Source: an uncultured Collinsella sp. (GTDB taxonomy: Bacteria > Actinomycetota > Coriobacteriia > Coriobacteriales > Coriobacteriaceae). From it: a DNA stretch of 6,238 bases. Shown piece by piece: positions 1 through 6,151 of this stretch. Below the pieces are notes generated by a model. The model made no database searches and was not told the origin of the DNA. It saw nothing but the letters and a program-made list of their open reading frames with translations. The stretch covers positions 1 to 6,238 of the forward strand of contig UROA01000107.1 in assembly GCA_900549355.1 (NCBI GenBank), given 5' to 3'. The translations under genes were made by a program, and so were the position numbers. Every line of letters starts with the position of its first letter. The stretch's first letter is position 1.

Positions 1-471
1 GCGCTCGGCGGGCTCGAGGCGCTCGAGCATGGTGATGCCGTTCAGGTGGTCGATCTCGTGCTGCAGGCACACGCAGAACAGGTCGCCCGAGGCCTCATAG
101 CGAATCAGGTTGGCGTCCAGGTCATACGCCTCGACGACAACATGGTCGGGGCGCTCAATCTCGCAGCTAATGCCGGGGATGGACAGGCAGCCCTCGCTAA
201 ACGGCACCAAATGGTCGCTCTGCTCAACAATGACAGGGTTGATGAGCACGTACGGGTCATAGTCGTTCTTGTCACTGTAGTCGCAGTCGATGGTGACGAG
301 CTGGATGAGCTCGCCGATCTGCGGAGCAGCCAGGCCGCAGCCGCCGCTCTCGAACATCATCTTCTTCATCTTCTCGGCAAGTGCCTCGATCGCCGGGGTG
401 ATCTCCTCGATGACGGCGCACTCCTGGCGCAAACGAGGGTCGGGCGACAGTACGATTCCGTTGGCTTCCAT
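1..471 (-). CDS. def: Peptide deformylase, partial (C-terminus beyond left edge)
   Basis: This metalloenzyme removes the N-formyl group from the initiator methionine of new proteins in the cytoplasm. The 157 visible residues carry all three family motifs: GGCGLAAPQ at about residues 43-51, EGCLS at 93-97 and HEIDH at 138-142. The expected metal ligands are therefore Cys95, His138 and His142, with Glu139 as catalyst. The motif set and the continuation HLNG fit a classical active deformylase. The reading frame is open to base 1, so only the last few tens of residues are missing (family usually 165-190 aa). I chose the start at 471 because GAAAGGA lies 5 bases upstream, the same arrangement as at metK; the in-frame ATG at 477 overlaps that ribosome binding site. 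It follows priA closely in the same direction, so it is probably in one operon with it. By common gene order, fmt would be expected next, outside the window. Confidence 0.96.
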   Translation of the reverse strand, partial: MEANGIVLSPDPRLRQECAVIEEITPAIEALAEKMKKMMFESGGCGLAAPQIGELIQLVTIDCDYSDKNDYDPYVLINPVIVEQSDHLVPFSEGCLSIPGISCEIERPDHVVVEAYDLDANLIRYEASGDLFCVCLQHEIDHLNGITMLERLEPAER

Positions 472-476
472 GGCCA

Positions 477-483
477 TCCTTTC
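477..483 (-). promoter_or_regulatory. Ribosome binding site that decides the def start
   Basis: On the minus strand GAAAGGA is followed by 5 bases and then the ATG at 471. The same GAAAGGA with a 5-base spacer precedes metK. The alternative in-frame ATG at 477 has its A inside this site and would leave no spacer, so the downstream ATG is preferred. Confidence 0.75.
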
Positions 484-489
484 GGGTTG

Positions 490-2943
490 CTACATCAAAT
501 CATAGGCGTCGACGTCAACGCTCACGCTCACGCCGCGCACGGAGCCCACCTCTTTGAGGCAGGCGTCGATATCATCAGAGACATGGTACCCCACGGGCGA
601 CTTCACAAGCAGGTGGAAGCGATAACGGTCTTTGGCTCTCTCGATTACACACGAAGCCGGGCCCAGCACCTGCGGCACTGCGCTGCCCGCCCGCAAAAAG
701 TTGGGAGCGGCGGCATGCCAGCGGCGCTTGAGCAGCTTTGCAATGCGCCCGATGTAGTCTTGCGCGTAATCCGCGTTCGCGGACCACACCAAAATGTTAA
801 CCAGGCGCACGAAGGGCGGATACAGCGCGTCGCGGCGCTGGTCCAGGTCGTAGTCGGTAAAGATCGAACGGTCGTGCTCGGCGACGGCGCGAATGACCGG
901 GTCCTCGGGAAGATAGGTCTGGATGATGACCTCACCGGGGCGATCGCCGCGACCGGCGCGGCCCGCGACCTGTTCCAGCAAATCGTAGGCGCGCTCCCCC
1001 GCTCTAAAATCGGGCAGCTTTAACGCAAAGTCGGCATTTACCACGCCCACAAGCGTGACCTCGGGAAAGTCGAGGCCCTTGGCGATCATCTGGGTACCCA
1101 GCAGCACCGCACAATCGGCGGCATCAAACTGCTCGAGCAACTTTTTATGCGCGTCCTTGCCACGCGTGGAATCGGCGTCCATGCGAATGATGGCGACGTC
1201 CTCGGGAAGCATCTGGTGCAGCGCGTCCTCAATCTGCTGCGTGCCCAGGCCCATTTTTGCCAGATAACGACTGCCGCATTTGGGACAGCGGCTCGTGGGC
1301 GCCGGATAGGGTTGCACGCGCCAGGACGAACCGCAGGTATGGCATTGCAACGTGTGCGTGCGCTCGTGATACGTGAGCGCGGTGGAGCAGTGGTTGCAGG
1401 TGGGAACGCAGCCGCACTCGCGGCACATCAAAAACGGCGCAAAACCGCGACGGTTGTGCAGCAGCACGGCCTTCTCGCGGCGCTCGACCACTCGTTCCAA
1501 GCCTTCCATAAGCGGTTTTGAGAACATAGAGCGGCTGCCGTGCGAAAATTCGCGGCGCAGGTCGGCAATGCGGACCGTGGGCAGCACGGCGTGTCCCGGG
1601 CGCTCGGGCATCTCGACACGTGTCCAGGTGGTACTGTTGTACATGCCGCGGCGGCAGCGGTCGAGGGCCTCTGCGGAAGGCGTGGCCGAGCCCAGCACGA
1701 GTGGGCAGCGATAGCGGCGCGCCATCTCGGCCGCCACCTCACGCGCATGGTAGCGCGGGCTGGAACCCTGCTTATAGCTGGTCTCGTGCTCCTCGTCGAT
1801 GATGATGAGGCCCAGATCGCTGAGCGGGCAGAAGAGCGCCGATCGCGCGCCCACGACCACGCTCGCGGCGCCGCTGGCAACCATGTCCCACTGGTCCAGA
1901 CGCTCGCCGGCCGAAAGACGCGAGTGGAAGACCGCGACCGTCTCACCAAAACGCGAGCGGAAGCGGCCGACGGTTTGGGCCGTCAGCGATATCTCCGGTA
2001 CAAGCACGCAGGCAGAACGACCGGCCGCGAGCACGCGCTCGATGGCGGAGAGGTACACCTCGGTTTTGCCGGAGCCGGTGACACCGTCGACCACCACCAC
2101 GTCGCCATGAGCGTCCAGACGGGCGCGCTCAATCTGCGCGAGTGCCTGTTGCTGGCCGTTCGTGAGCGCGACTGGTGCCTTACCGCTTGCCGAGGACAGC
2201 GTGGTCTGCTCGCTGCAGCCACGCCAGGCGCGACGCTCCTCCACCACGACGACACCACGTTTTTCGAGCGCCTTGATGGTCGCCGACATGCTGTTGTAGA
2301 GCAGGTTGAGATCGCGCGTCGTGACCGGGCCGCACTGGAGCGCCTCGATGAGCTGACGCTGGCGGACCGCGGTCTTGGGCGGCGTGTAGTCGAAACCCTC
2401 GGGCGTGAGCATGACCCAGCGATTTTGGATAGGCTTGACGGCGGGACGTTCAACCGTCCACACGCCGTCGTCGCCTTTGACCACGCGCGGGCTTCCACCC
2501 GGGGGCAAGAACAGGCGCAGGCACTCGGAAAGCGTCGCGACATACTCGCGGCTCATCCAGCGTGCGATACGGGCAGCCTCGACAGTAAAGAGCGGTTTGC
2601 TGAGGATAGCCTCGATGGGCTTGATGCGTGCGGGGTCGAGGGCGATGTTGCCTTGTAGGTCGCCCAGCTCAGGCGCAATGTCGACAATATAGCCCGCGGC
2701 GGCACGGTTACCAAAGTGAACCAGGACCGTTGATCCGATCTGCGCTTCGCTAGCAAGGGGTTGAGGAATGCCATAGGCAAACGGCTCGGACAGCGCACGC
2801 GTCGGGATGTCGAGAACCACGCTCGCATAGGCGGCGATGGGCTCAGGTGCGGGCTCGGGCTGCGCCGGGGCGGCGGCAGGAGCCGCGGACTTCGGAACCT
2901 CCTCCGGTTCTGGCGAACCAAACAGCGAAAGTTGCTCGGCCAT
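490..2943 (-). CDS. priA: Primosomal protein N' (replication restart helicase PriA)
   Basis: PriA is a 3'-to-5' superfamily 2 DNA helicase that recognises stalled or collapsed forks and starts reloading of the replicative helicase. The 817 residues show the full architecture: an N-terminal DNA-binding domain (about 38-140), a winged-helix region (about 190-240), and a helicase core with Walker A GVTGSGKT (287-294), DEEH box (383-386), aromatic-rich loop ETSYKQ and following (387-400), GSATPS (418-423), motif V GTQMIAKGLDFP (616-627) and motif VI QVAGRAGR (658-665). The zinc-binding insertion has cysteine pairs at 507/510, 516/519, 534/537 and 553/556, plus an extra Cys512. E. coli PriA is 732 aa; part of the excess is a 35-residue Pro/Ala/Glu-rich N-terminal tail. 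The tail starts MAEQLSLFGS, which contains a sliding-clamp-binding-like QLSLF. The start is supported by AGGAGGT 9 bases upstream. It lies 88 bases downstream of gltX and just upstream of def. Confidence 0.97.
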   Translation of the reverse strand: MAEQLSLFGSPEPEEVPKSAAPAAAPAQPEPAPEPIAAYASVVLDIPTRALSEPFAYGIPQPLASEAQIGSTVLVHFGNRAAAGYIVDIAPELGDLQGNIALDPARIKPIEAILSKPLFTVEAARIARWMSREYVATLSECLRLFLPPGGSPRVVKGDDGVWTVERPAVKPIQNRWVMLTPEGFDYTPPKTAVRQRQLIEALQCGPVTTRDLNLLYNSMSATIKALEKRGVVVVEERRAWRGCSEQTTLSSASGKAPVALTNGQQQALAQIERARLDAHGDVVVVDGVTGSGKTEVYLSAIERVLAAGRSACVLVPEISLTAQTVGRFRSRFGETVAVFHSRLSAGERLDQWDMVASGAASVVVGARSALFCPLSDLGLIIIDEEHETSYKQGSSPRYHAREVAAEMARRYRCPLVLGSATPSAEALDRCRRGMYNSTTWTRVEMPERPGHAVLPTVRIADLRREFSHGSRSMFSKPLMEGLERVVERREKAVLLHNRRGFAPFLMCRECGCVPTCNHCSTALTYHERTHTLQCHTCGSSWRVQPYPAPTSRCPKCGSRYLAKMGLGTQQIEDALHQMLPEDVAIIRMDADSTRGKDAHKKLLEQFDAADCAVLLGTQMIAKGLDFPEVTLVGVVNADFALKLPDFRAGERAYDLLEQVAGRAGRGDRPGEVIIQTYLPEDPVIRAVAEHDRSIFTDYDLDQRRDALYPPFVRLVNILVWSANADYAQDYIGRIAKLLKRRWHAAAPNFLRAGSAVPQVLGPASCVIERAKDRYRFHLLVKSPVGYHVSDDIDACLKEVGSVRGVSVSVDVDAYDLM

Positions 2944-2952
2944 GGCCCCAGC

Positions 2953-2959
2953 ACCTCCT
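2953..2959 (-). promoter_or_regulatory. Strong ribosome binding site of priA
   Basis: AGGAGGT on the minus strand lies 9 bases before the ATG at 2943. It is the best Shine-Dalgarno match in the window. It fixes the N-terminus and so places the QLSLF motif inside the translated protein. Confidence 0.85.
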
Positions 2960-2982
2960 ATCCCATACGTCTACAGAAACAA

Positions 2983-3008
2983 GAGCCCCGCTCGGGTGAA
3001 CGGGGCTC
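2983..3008 (-). terminator. Probable intrinsic terminator after gltX
   Basis: GAGCCCCG (2983-2990) pairs perfectly with CGGGGCTC (3001-3008) around a 10-base loop. Read on the minus strand, the hairpin begins about 23 bases after the gltX stop and is followed by the T-rich stretch TTGTTTCTGT. The T run is interrupted and the loop is large, so termination may be partial. No convincing promoter for priA is visible between the hairpin and its ribosome binding site, so read-through into priA-def is plausible. Confidence 0.7.
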
Positions 3009-3031
3009 GGATACATACGTTTGCACAGCGA

Positions 3032-4507
3032 TTACAGCGCCATCGTGCGGGCGCGGTCGATGCGCGCCAGGCAGTCGTCGCGACCGACGAGCGCCATGGT
3101 CTCGCCCAGCGGAGGGCTCACCATGTTGCCACAGACGGCGACGCGCACGGCCTGGAACACCACGCGCTTCTTAAGGTCCATCTGCTCGGGCAGCGGCTCA
3201 AGCGCGGCGTCGATGTTGGCAGCCGTCCACTCGGTAACACCCTCGAGCGCGGCCTTGGCGGCATCCAGAATGGCACCCATGCCCTCCTTGGCCAGGCCCT
3301 TGTTAACGGACTTCTCGTCATACTCGAGCGTCTCGGCCGTAGCGAAGATGGGAGCGGCGACGGTCACGGCGTCGGCCGGCATCTTGGTGCGCGGCTTGAC
3401 GATGGCGGCAAGCGCGTCGATCCAATCCTCGCCGTACTCGACATTACCCTCGATGAGACCCGCCTCGTGCAGCTCGGGAACCATGATCTCGTCGGCAAAC
3501 TGAGCATCGGACATGCCATTGATGTACTCGGCGTTGACCCAGTCGAGCTTCTTGGGGTCGAAGGTCGCCGGGTTCTTGGAGATGCGGTCGAGCGAGAACT
3601 TGCTGGCCAGGACATCGCGCGGGATGATCGTGGTCTCACCGTCGAGCGACCAGCCGAGCAGCGCCAGATAGTTGACGAAGGCGTCGGGCAGGTAACCGGC
3701 GTCGCGGTACTCCTCCACCGAGGTGGCGCCGTGGCGCTTGGAGAGCTTCTTGCCGTCGGCGCCCAGGATCATGGAGATGTGGGCGAACGTAGGCACGGGA
3801 GCGCCGAGGGCCTCGTACACCATGACCTGACGCGGGGTGTTGGACAGGTGGTCGTCGCCACGGATGACATGGGTGATCTTCATCATGGCGTCGTCGACGA
3901 CGGTCGCAAAGTTATACGTGGGCGTGCCGTCAGAGCGGAAGATGACAAAGTCGTCGAGCTCCTTGGCATCGAAGGTCACCTCGCCGTGGACGGCATCGTA
4001 GATAACGACGTCGCCGCGGTCCTCGGGCACCTTGATGCGAAGGACGTAGGACTCGCCGGCCTCGATGCGACGGCGGGCCTCCTCGGGATCAAGATTGCGG
4101 CAACGGCGCTGATAGCCCTGGAAGGGGTCCTTGCGCTCCTGCGCGGCCTTGCGGTCGGCGTCGAGCTGCTCCTTGGTGCAGAAGCAGGGATAGGCCTTGC
4201 CCTCGTCCCAAAGCTTCTGGGCGGCCTGCTTGTACAGGTCCAGGCGCTCGGTCTGGGCGTAGGGACCAAAATCGCCGCCCACCTCGGGACCCTCGTCCCA
4301 GTCCAGGCCCAGCCAACGCATGGCGCGCAGGATGATCTGCGTGTTCTCGTCGGTAGAGCGGGTGGGGTCGGTGTCGTCGATGCGCAGGATGAACGTGCCG
4401 CCGTTAGCACGGGCGAAAGCCCAGTTATAGATAGCGGTGCGGGCGCCGCCAATGTGCAGCTTGCCCGTCGGTGAGGGTGCAAAGCGGACGCGAACGTCTG
4501 ATGCCAT
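3032..4507 (-). CDS. gltX: Glutamyl-tRNA synthetase
   Basis: This class I aminoacyl-tRNA synthetase joins glutamate to tRNA-Glu (and, in non-discriminating forms, to tRNA-Gln) using ATP. The 491 residues are a normal family length. The N-terminal Rossmann domain has FAPSPTGKLHIGGAR (9-23) with the HIGH-type motif HIGG at 18-21. The IRGDDHLSNTPRQ stretch (215-227) and the KMSKS-type motif KLSKR (254-258) complete the catalytic core. The C-terminal helical anticodon-binding part ends in the typical VSPPLGETM (463-471). Cys108, Cys110 and Cys136 match three ligands of the E. coli-type zinc site; the fourth position is Asn138, so zinc binding is uncertain. Substrate discrimination cannot be read from the sequence. 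I chose the ATG at 4507 because GAGGAG lies 6 bases upstream and the protein then begins MASDVRVRFAPS. A GTG at 4546 would add 13 residues with no family similarity and would coincide with the predicted transcript start. It is transcribed divergently from metK. Confidence 0.97.
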   Translation of the reverse strand: MASDVRVRFAPSPTGKLHIGGARTAIYNWAFARANGGTFILRIDDTDPTRSTDENTQIILRAMRWLGLDWDEGPEVGGDFGPYAQTERLDLYKQAAQKLWDEGKAYPCFCTKEQLDADRKAAQERKDPFQGYQRRCRNLDPEEARRRIEAGESYVLRIKVPEDRGDVVIYDAVHGEVTFDAKELDDFVIFRSDGTPTYNFATVVDDAMMKITHVIRGDDHLSNTPRQVMVYEALGAPVPTFAHISMILGADGKKLSKRHGATSVEEYRDAGYLPDAFVNYLALLGWSLDGETTIIPRDVLASKFSLDRISKNPATFDPKKLDWVNAEYINGMSDAQFADEIMVPELHEAGLIEGNVEYGEDWIDALAAIVKPRTKMPADAVTVAAPIFATAETLEYDEKSVNKGLAKEGMGAILDAAKAALEGVTEWTAANIDAALEPLPEQMDLKKRVVFQAVRVAVCGNMVSPPLGETMALVGRDDCLARIDRARTMAL

Positions 4508-4513
4508 GGAAAT

Positions 4514-4519
4514 CTCCTC
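4514..4519 (-). promoter_or_regulatory. Ribosome binding site of gltX
   Basis: GAGGAG on the minus strand lies 6 bases before the ATG at 4507. It settles the choice of that start over an in-frame GTG 39 bases upstream. Confidence 0.82.
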
Positions 4520-4547
4520 GATTGCAGGATGGATGTCTAACCGCACC

Positions 4548-4553
4548 AGTATA
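4548..4553 (-). promoter_or_regulatory. Candidate -10 element of the gltX promoter
   Basis: TATACT on the minus strand matches the TATAAT consensus at 5 of 6 positions. It would place the transcript start near 4541, giving a leader of about 34 bases. No good -35 box is seen at 16-18 bp; TTGTGC at a 19-bp spacing is the closest. The call rests mainly on the -10 and its position. Confidence 0.45.
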
Positions 4554-4584
4554 AAGCATCAAAGCAACCTCCGCACAAAGGGCA

Positions 4585-4695
4585 CCGACCTACTCATTGG
4601 GGACAGACTTAAATGACCAGTCGTTGGAGACGTTCTTAGTTTAAGGCTGGTTTTAAGGCTGGTCATTTATGTCTGTCCCCAATGAGTAGGTGCGG
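4585..4695. repeat. Long inverted repeat, REP/MITE-like palindromic element
   Basis: The arms at 4588-4620 and 4659-4691 are 33 bases each and are reverse complements except for one position (T at 4610 against the base opposite it in the right arm). Allowing a one-base bulge, pairing extends to CCG (4585-4587) and CGG (4693-4695). The loop is 38 bases (4621-4658). Each arm contains CATTGGGGACAGAC followed by a TAAATGACCAG end, and each also holds a smaller TCATT-N13-AATGA inverted repeat (4594-4616 and 4663-4685). No open reading frame lies inside. It sits between two divergent promoters, where no terminator is needed. A small non-autonomous mobile palindrome moved by a transposase encoded elsewhere (for example a REP-associated Y1 transposase) is the likeliest reading, by inference only. 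Confidence 0.85.
4640..4663. repeat. Perfect 12-bp tandem duplication
   Basis: TTTAAGGCTGGT occurs twice head to tail, at 4640-4651 and 4652-4663. The second copy runs into the right arm of the inverted repeat. Replication slippage at the base of the palindrome could have made it. Confidence 0.9.
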
Positions 4696-4723
4696 AAAGG
4701 GTGTGAATGTTTGATTTACGCGC

Positions 4724-4729
4724 TATGAT
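4724..4729 (+). promoter_or_regulatory. Candidate -10 element of the metK promoter
   Basis: TATGAT matches the consensus at 5 of 6 positions and would start the transcript near 4736, giving a leader of about 60 bases. The expected -35 region (about 4701-4707) is a poor match, so this promoter may be weak or activator-dependent. It begins only about 30 bases after the end of the palindromic element. Confidence 0.5.
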
Positions 4730-4747
4730 GTGCCCTTGCATAGAGAG

Positions 4748-4774
4748 CCCGGCGGAATGGTAACGGTCGCCGGG
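4748..4774 (+). promoter_or_regulatory. GC-rich hairpin in the metK leader
   Basis: CCCGGCG (4748-4754) pairs perfectly with CGCCGGG (4768-4774) around a 13-base loop. Five T residues follow at 4780-4784 after a 5-base gap, then the ribosome binding site. It could be a cis-regulatory RNA, a weak attenuator or just a leader structure. I do not recognise the conserved core of a known SAM riboswitch in it. Confidence 0.5.
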
Positions 4775-4784
4775 ACACGTTTTT

Positions 4785-4791
4785 GAAAGGA
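4785..4791 (+). promoter_or_regulatory. Ribosome binding site of metK
   Basis: GAAAGGA lies 5 bases before the ATG at 4797. It starts 11 bases after the leader hairpin, directly behind the T run, so folding of the leader could affect access to it. Confidence 0.8.
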
Positions 4792-4796
4792 CAATC

Positions 4797-6077
4797 ATGT
4801 CAGAAGAACTTCGTTCCATCCCGCCCCAACACGGATCCTTTGTTTTTACGTCGGAGTCGGTGACCGAAGGTCATCCCGATAAGATCGCTGACCAGATCAG
4901 CGACGCCGTCCTCGACGCAATCCTCGCCAAAGAAATAGAGCTCCAGGAGCAGGGCTACATCGCCCCCAACGGCGTGCCTGCCAACGTGGAGAACGTCCGC
5001 TGCGCCTGCGAGACCCTCGTGACCACCGGCACCGTCATCGTCGCCGGCGAGATCCGCACCCAGGCCTACGTCGACGTACAGGAAATCGCCCGCGGCGTTA
5101 TCCGCCGCATCGGCTACAACCGTGCCAAGTTCGGTTTTGACTGCGACACCTGCGGCGTCATGAGCCTCATCCACGAGCAGTCGCCCGATATCGCCCAAGG
5201 CGTTGACGAGTCTTTCGAGACCCAGACCGGCGCTACCACCGACCCGATCGACCTGATCGGTGCCGGCGACCAGGGCATGATGTTCGGATATGCCTCCAAC
5301 GAGACCAAGACCCTCATGCCCATGCCGCACTACCTGGCAAGCCGCCTGGCCGAGCGCCTGGCCGCCGTGCGCCACGACGGTACCCTGCCCTATCTGCGTC
5401 CCGACGGCAAGACCCAGGTCACCGTGCGCTACGAGGAAGGCAAGCCCGTCGAGGTCACGACCATCGTCATCTCCACGCAGCACGCTGCCGAGATCGAGGA
5501 CATGGGCAAGATCAAGGACGACCTCATCGAGCACGTCATCACTCCCGTCATGGCCGCCGAGAACATGCCGTGGGACAACGCCGACATCTATGTGAACCCC
5601 ACCGGTCGCTTTGTCGTGGGCGGCCCCATGGGCGACACGGGCCTCACCGGCCGTAAGATCATCGTCGACACCTACGGCGGTTACGGCCGTCACGGCGGCG
5701 GCGCCTTTAGCGGCAAGGACTGCACCAAGGTCGACCGCTCCGCCGCATACGCCGCGCGCTGGGTCGCCAAGAACGTGGTGGCCGCCGGCCTGGCCGACCG
5801 CTGCGAGGTCGAGCTGGCCTACGCCATCGGCGTGTCCAAGCCGTTGTCTATCATGGTCGACACCTTCGGTACCGCGCATGTTACCGAGGACAAGATCGTT
5901 GACGCCGTCGAGAAGACCTTCGACCTGCGCCCGGGCGCCATCATCCGCGACCTGGACCTGCGTCGACCGATCTTTGAGAAGACGGCAGCCTACGGCCACT
6001 TTGGCCGCGAAGACGCCGACTTCACCTGGGAGAAGACCGATCGAGTCGAAGAACTCAAAGCAGCCTGCGGCCTGTAA
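4797..6077 (+). CDS. metK: S-adenosylmethionine synthetase (methionine adenosyltransferase)
   Basis: MetK makes S-adenosylmethionine from methionine and ATP, releasing phosphate and pyrophosphate, and supplies the cell's main methyl donor. The 426 residues carry the family signatures: SESVTEGHPDKIADQ (19-33, with His26, Asp28, Lys29), GAGDQGMMFGYA (155-166) and GGGAFSGKD (300-308). Spacing matches E. coli MetK, so Asp280, Arg286, Lys287, Lys307, Lys311 and Asp313 should be the active-site counterparts of its Asp238, Arg244, Lys245, Lys265, Lys269 and Asp271. It is about 42 residues longer than the 384-residue E. coli enzyme. The extra length is an N-terminal extension of about 12, an insertion of about 18 around residues 47-66, and a loop about 10 longer at 137-154 before GAGDQG, where the gating loop lies. 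Longer gating loops are also known in other actinobacterial enzymes. It is divergent from gltX and has its own terminator, so it is probably monocistronic. Confidence 0.98.
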   Translation: MSEELRSIPPQHGSFVFTSESVTEGHPDKIADQISDAVLDAILAKEIELQEQGYIAPNGVPANVENVRCACETLVTTGTVIVAGEIRTQAYVDVQEIARGVIRRIGYNRAKFGFDCDTCGVMSLIHEQSPDIAQGVDESFETQTGATTDPIDLIGAGDQGMMFGYASNETKTLMPMPHYLASRLAERLAAVRHDGTLPYLRPDGKTQVTVRYEEGKPVEVTTIVISTQHAAEIEDMGKIKDDLIEHVITPVMAAENMPWDNADIYVNPTGRFVVGGPMGDTGLTGRKIIVDTYGGYGRHGGGAFSGKDCTKVDRSAAYAARWVAKNVVAAGLADRCEVELAYAIGVSKPLSIMVDTFGTAHVTEDKIVDAVEKTFDLRPGAIIRDLDLRRPIFEKTAAYGHFGREDADFTWEKTDRVEELKAACGL

Positions 6078-6114
6078 GCTAACGGCAAAAGCTGCAACCA
6101 CACATCGATGCACC

Positions 6115-6151
6115 AAAAGAAGTACCGGCCCCAACCGGTACTTCTTTTTTT
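6115..6151 (+). terminator. Intrinsic terminator of metK
   Basis: AAAAGAAGTACCGG (6115-6128) and CCGGTACTTCTTTT (6135-6148) form a perfect 14-bp stem with a 6-base loop (CCCCAA). The run of seven T residues at 6145-6151 overlaps the stem end. It begins 38 bases after the metK stop. The four A residues at the left foot could give weak termination on the other strand as well. Confidence 0.93.

Noticed and set aside
475..477. ATG at 477 as the def start
   Set aside because: It overlaps the only ribosome binding site, which is ideally spaced for the ATG at 471.
1540..2658. 372-codon plus-strand frame inside priA, and the similar 325-codon frame at 46-1023
   Set aside because: Both lie antisense to well-supported genes, the second crossing the def/priA junction; no ribosome binding site or domain is seen.
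2837..4474. 545-codon open frame on the plus strand opposite gltX
   Set aside because: It is antisense to an unmistakable gltX and has the Val/Gly/Ala/Leu/His-rich composition of GC-rich shadow frames, with no recognisable domain.
4508..4546. GTG start at 4546 extending gltX by 13 residues
   Set aside because: The extension is not family-like, would begin near the predicted transcript start, and the ATG at 4507 has a good ribosome binding site.
4585..4695. Palindrome as a bidirectional transcription terminator
   Set aside because: The flanking genes diverge from it, the arms are AT-mixed without flanking T runs, and predicted transcripts start outside it.
4508..4796. CRISPR array, tRNA or phage attachment site in the intergenic region
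   Set aside because: There is only one inverted pair and one tandem duplication, with no regularly spaced repeats, no tRNA cloverleaf and no integrase gene.
4800..6134. 444-codon open frame on the minus strand opposite metK
   Set aside because: It mirrors metK almost exactly, starts inside the metK terminator and shows only shadow composition.
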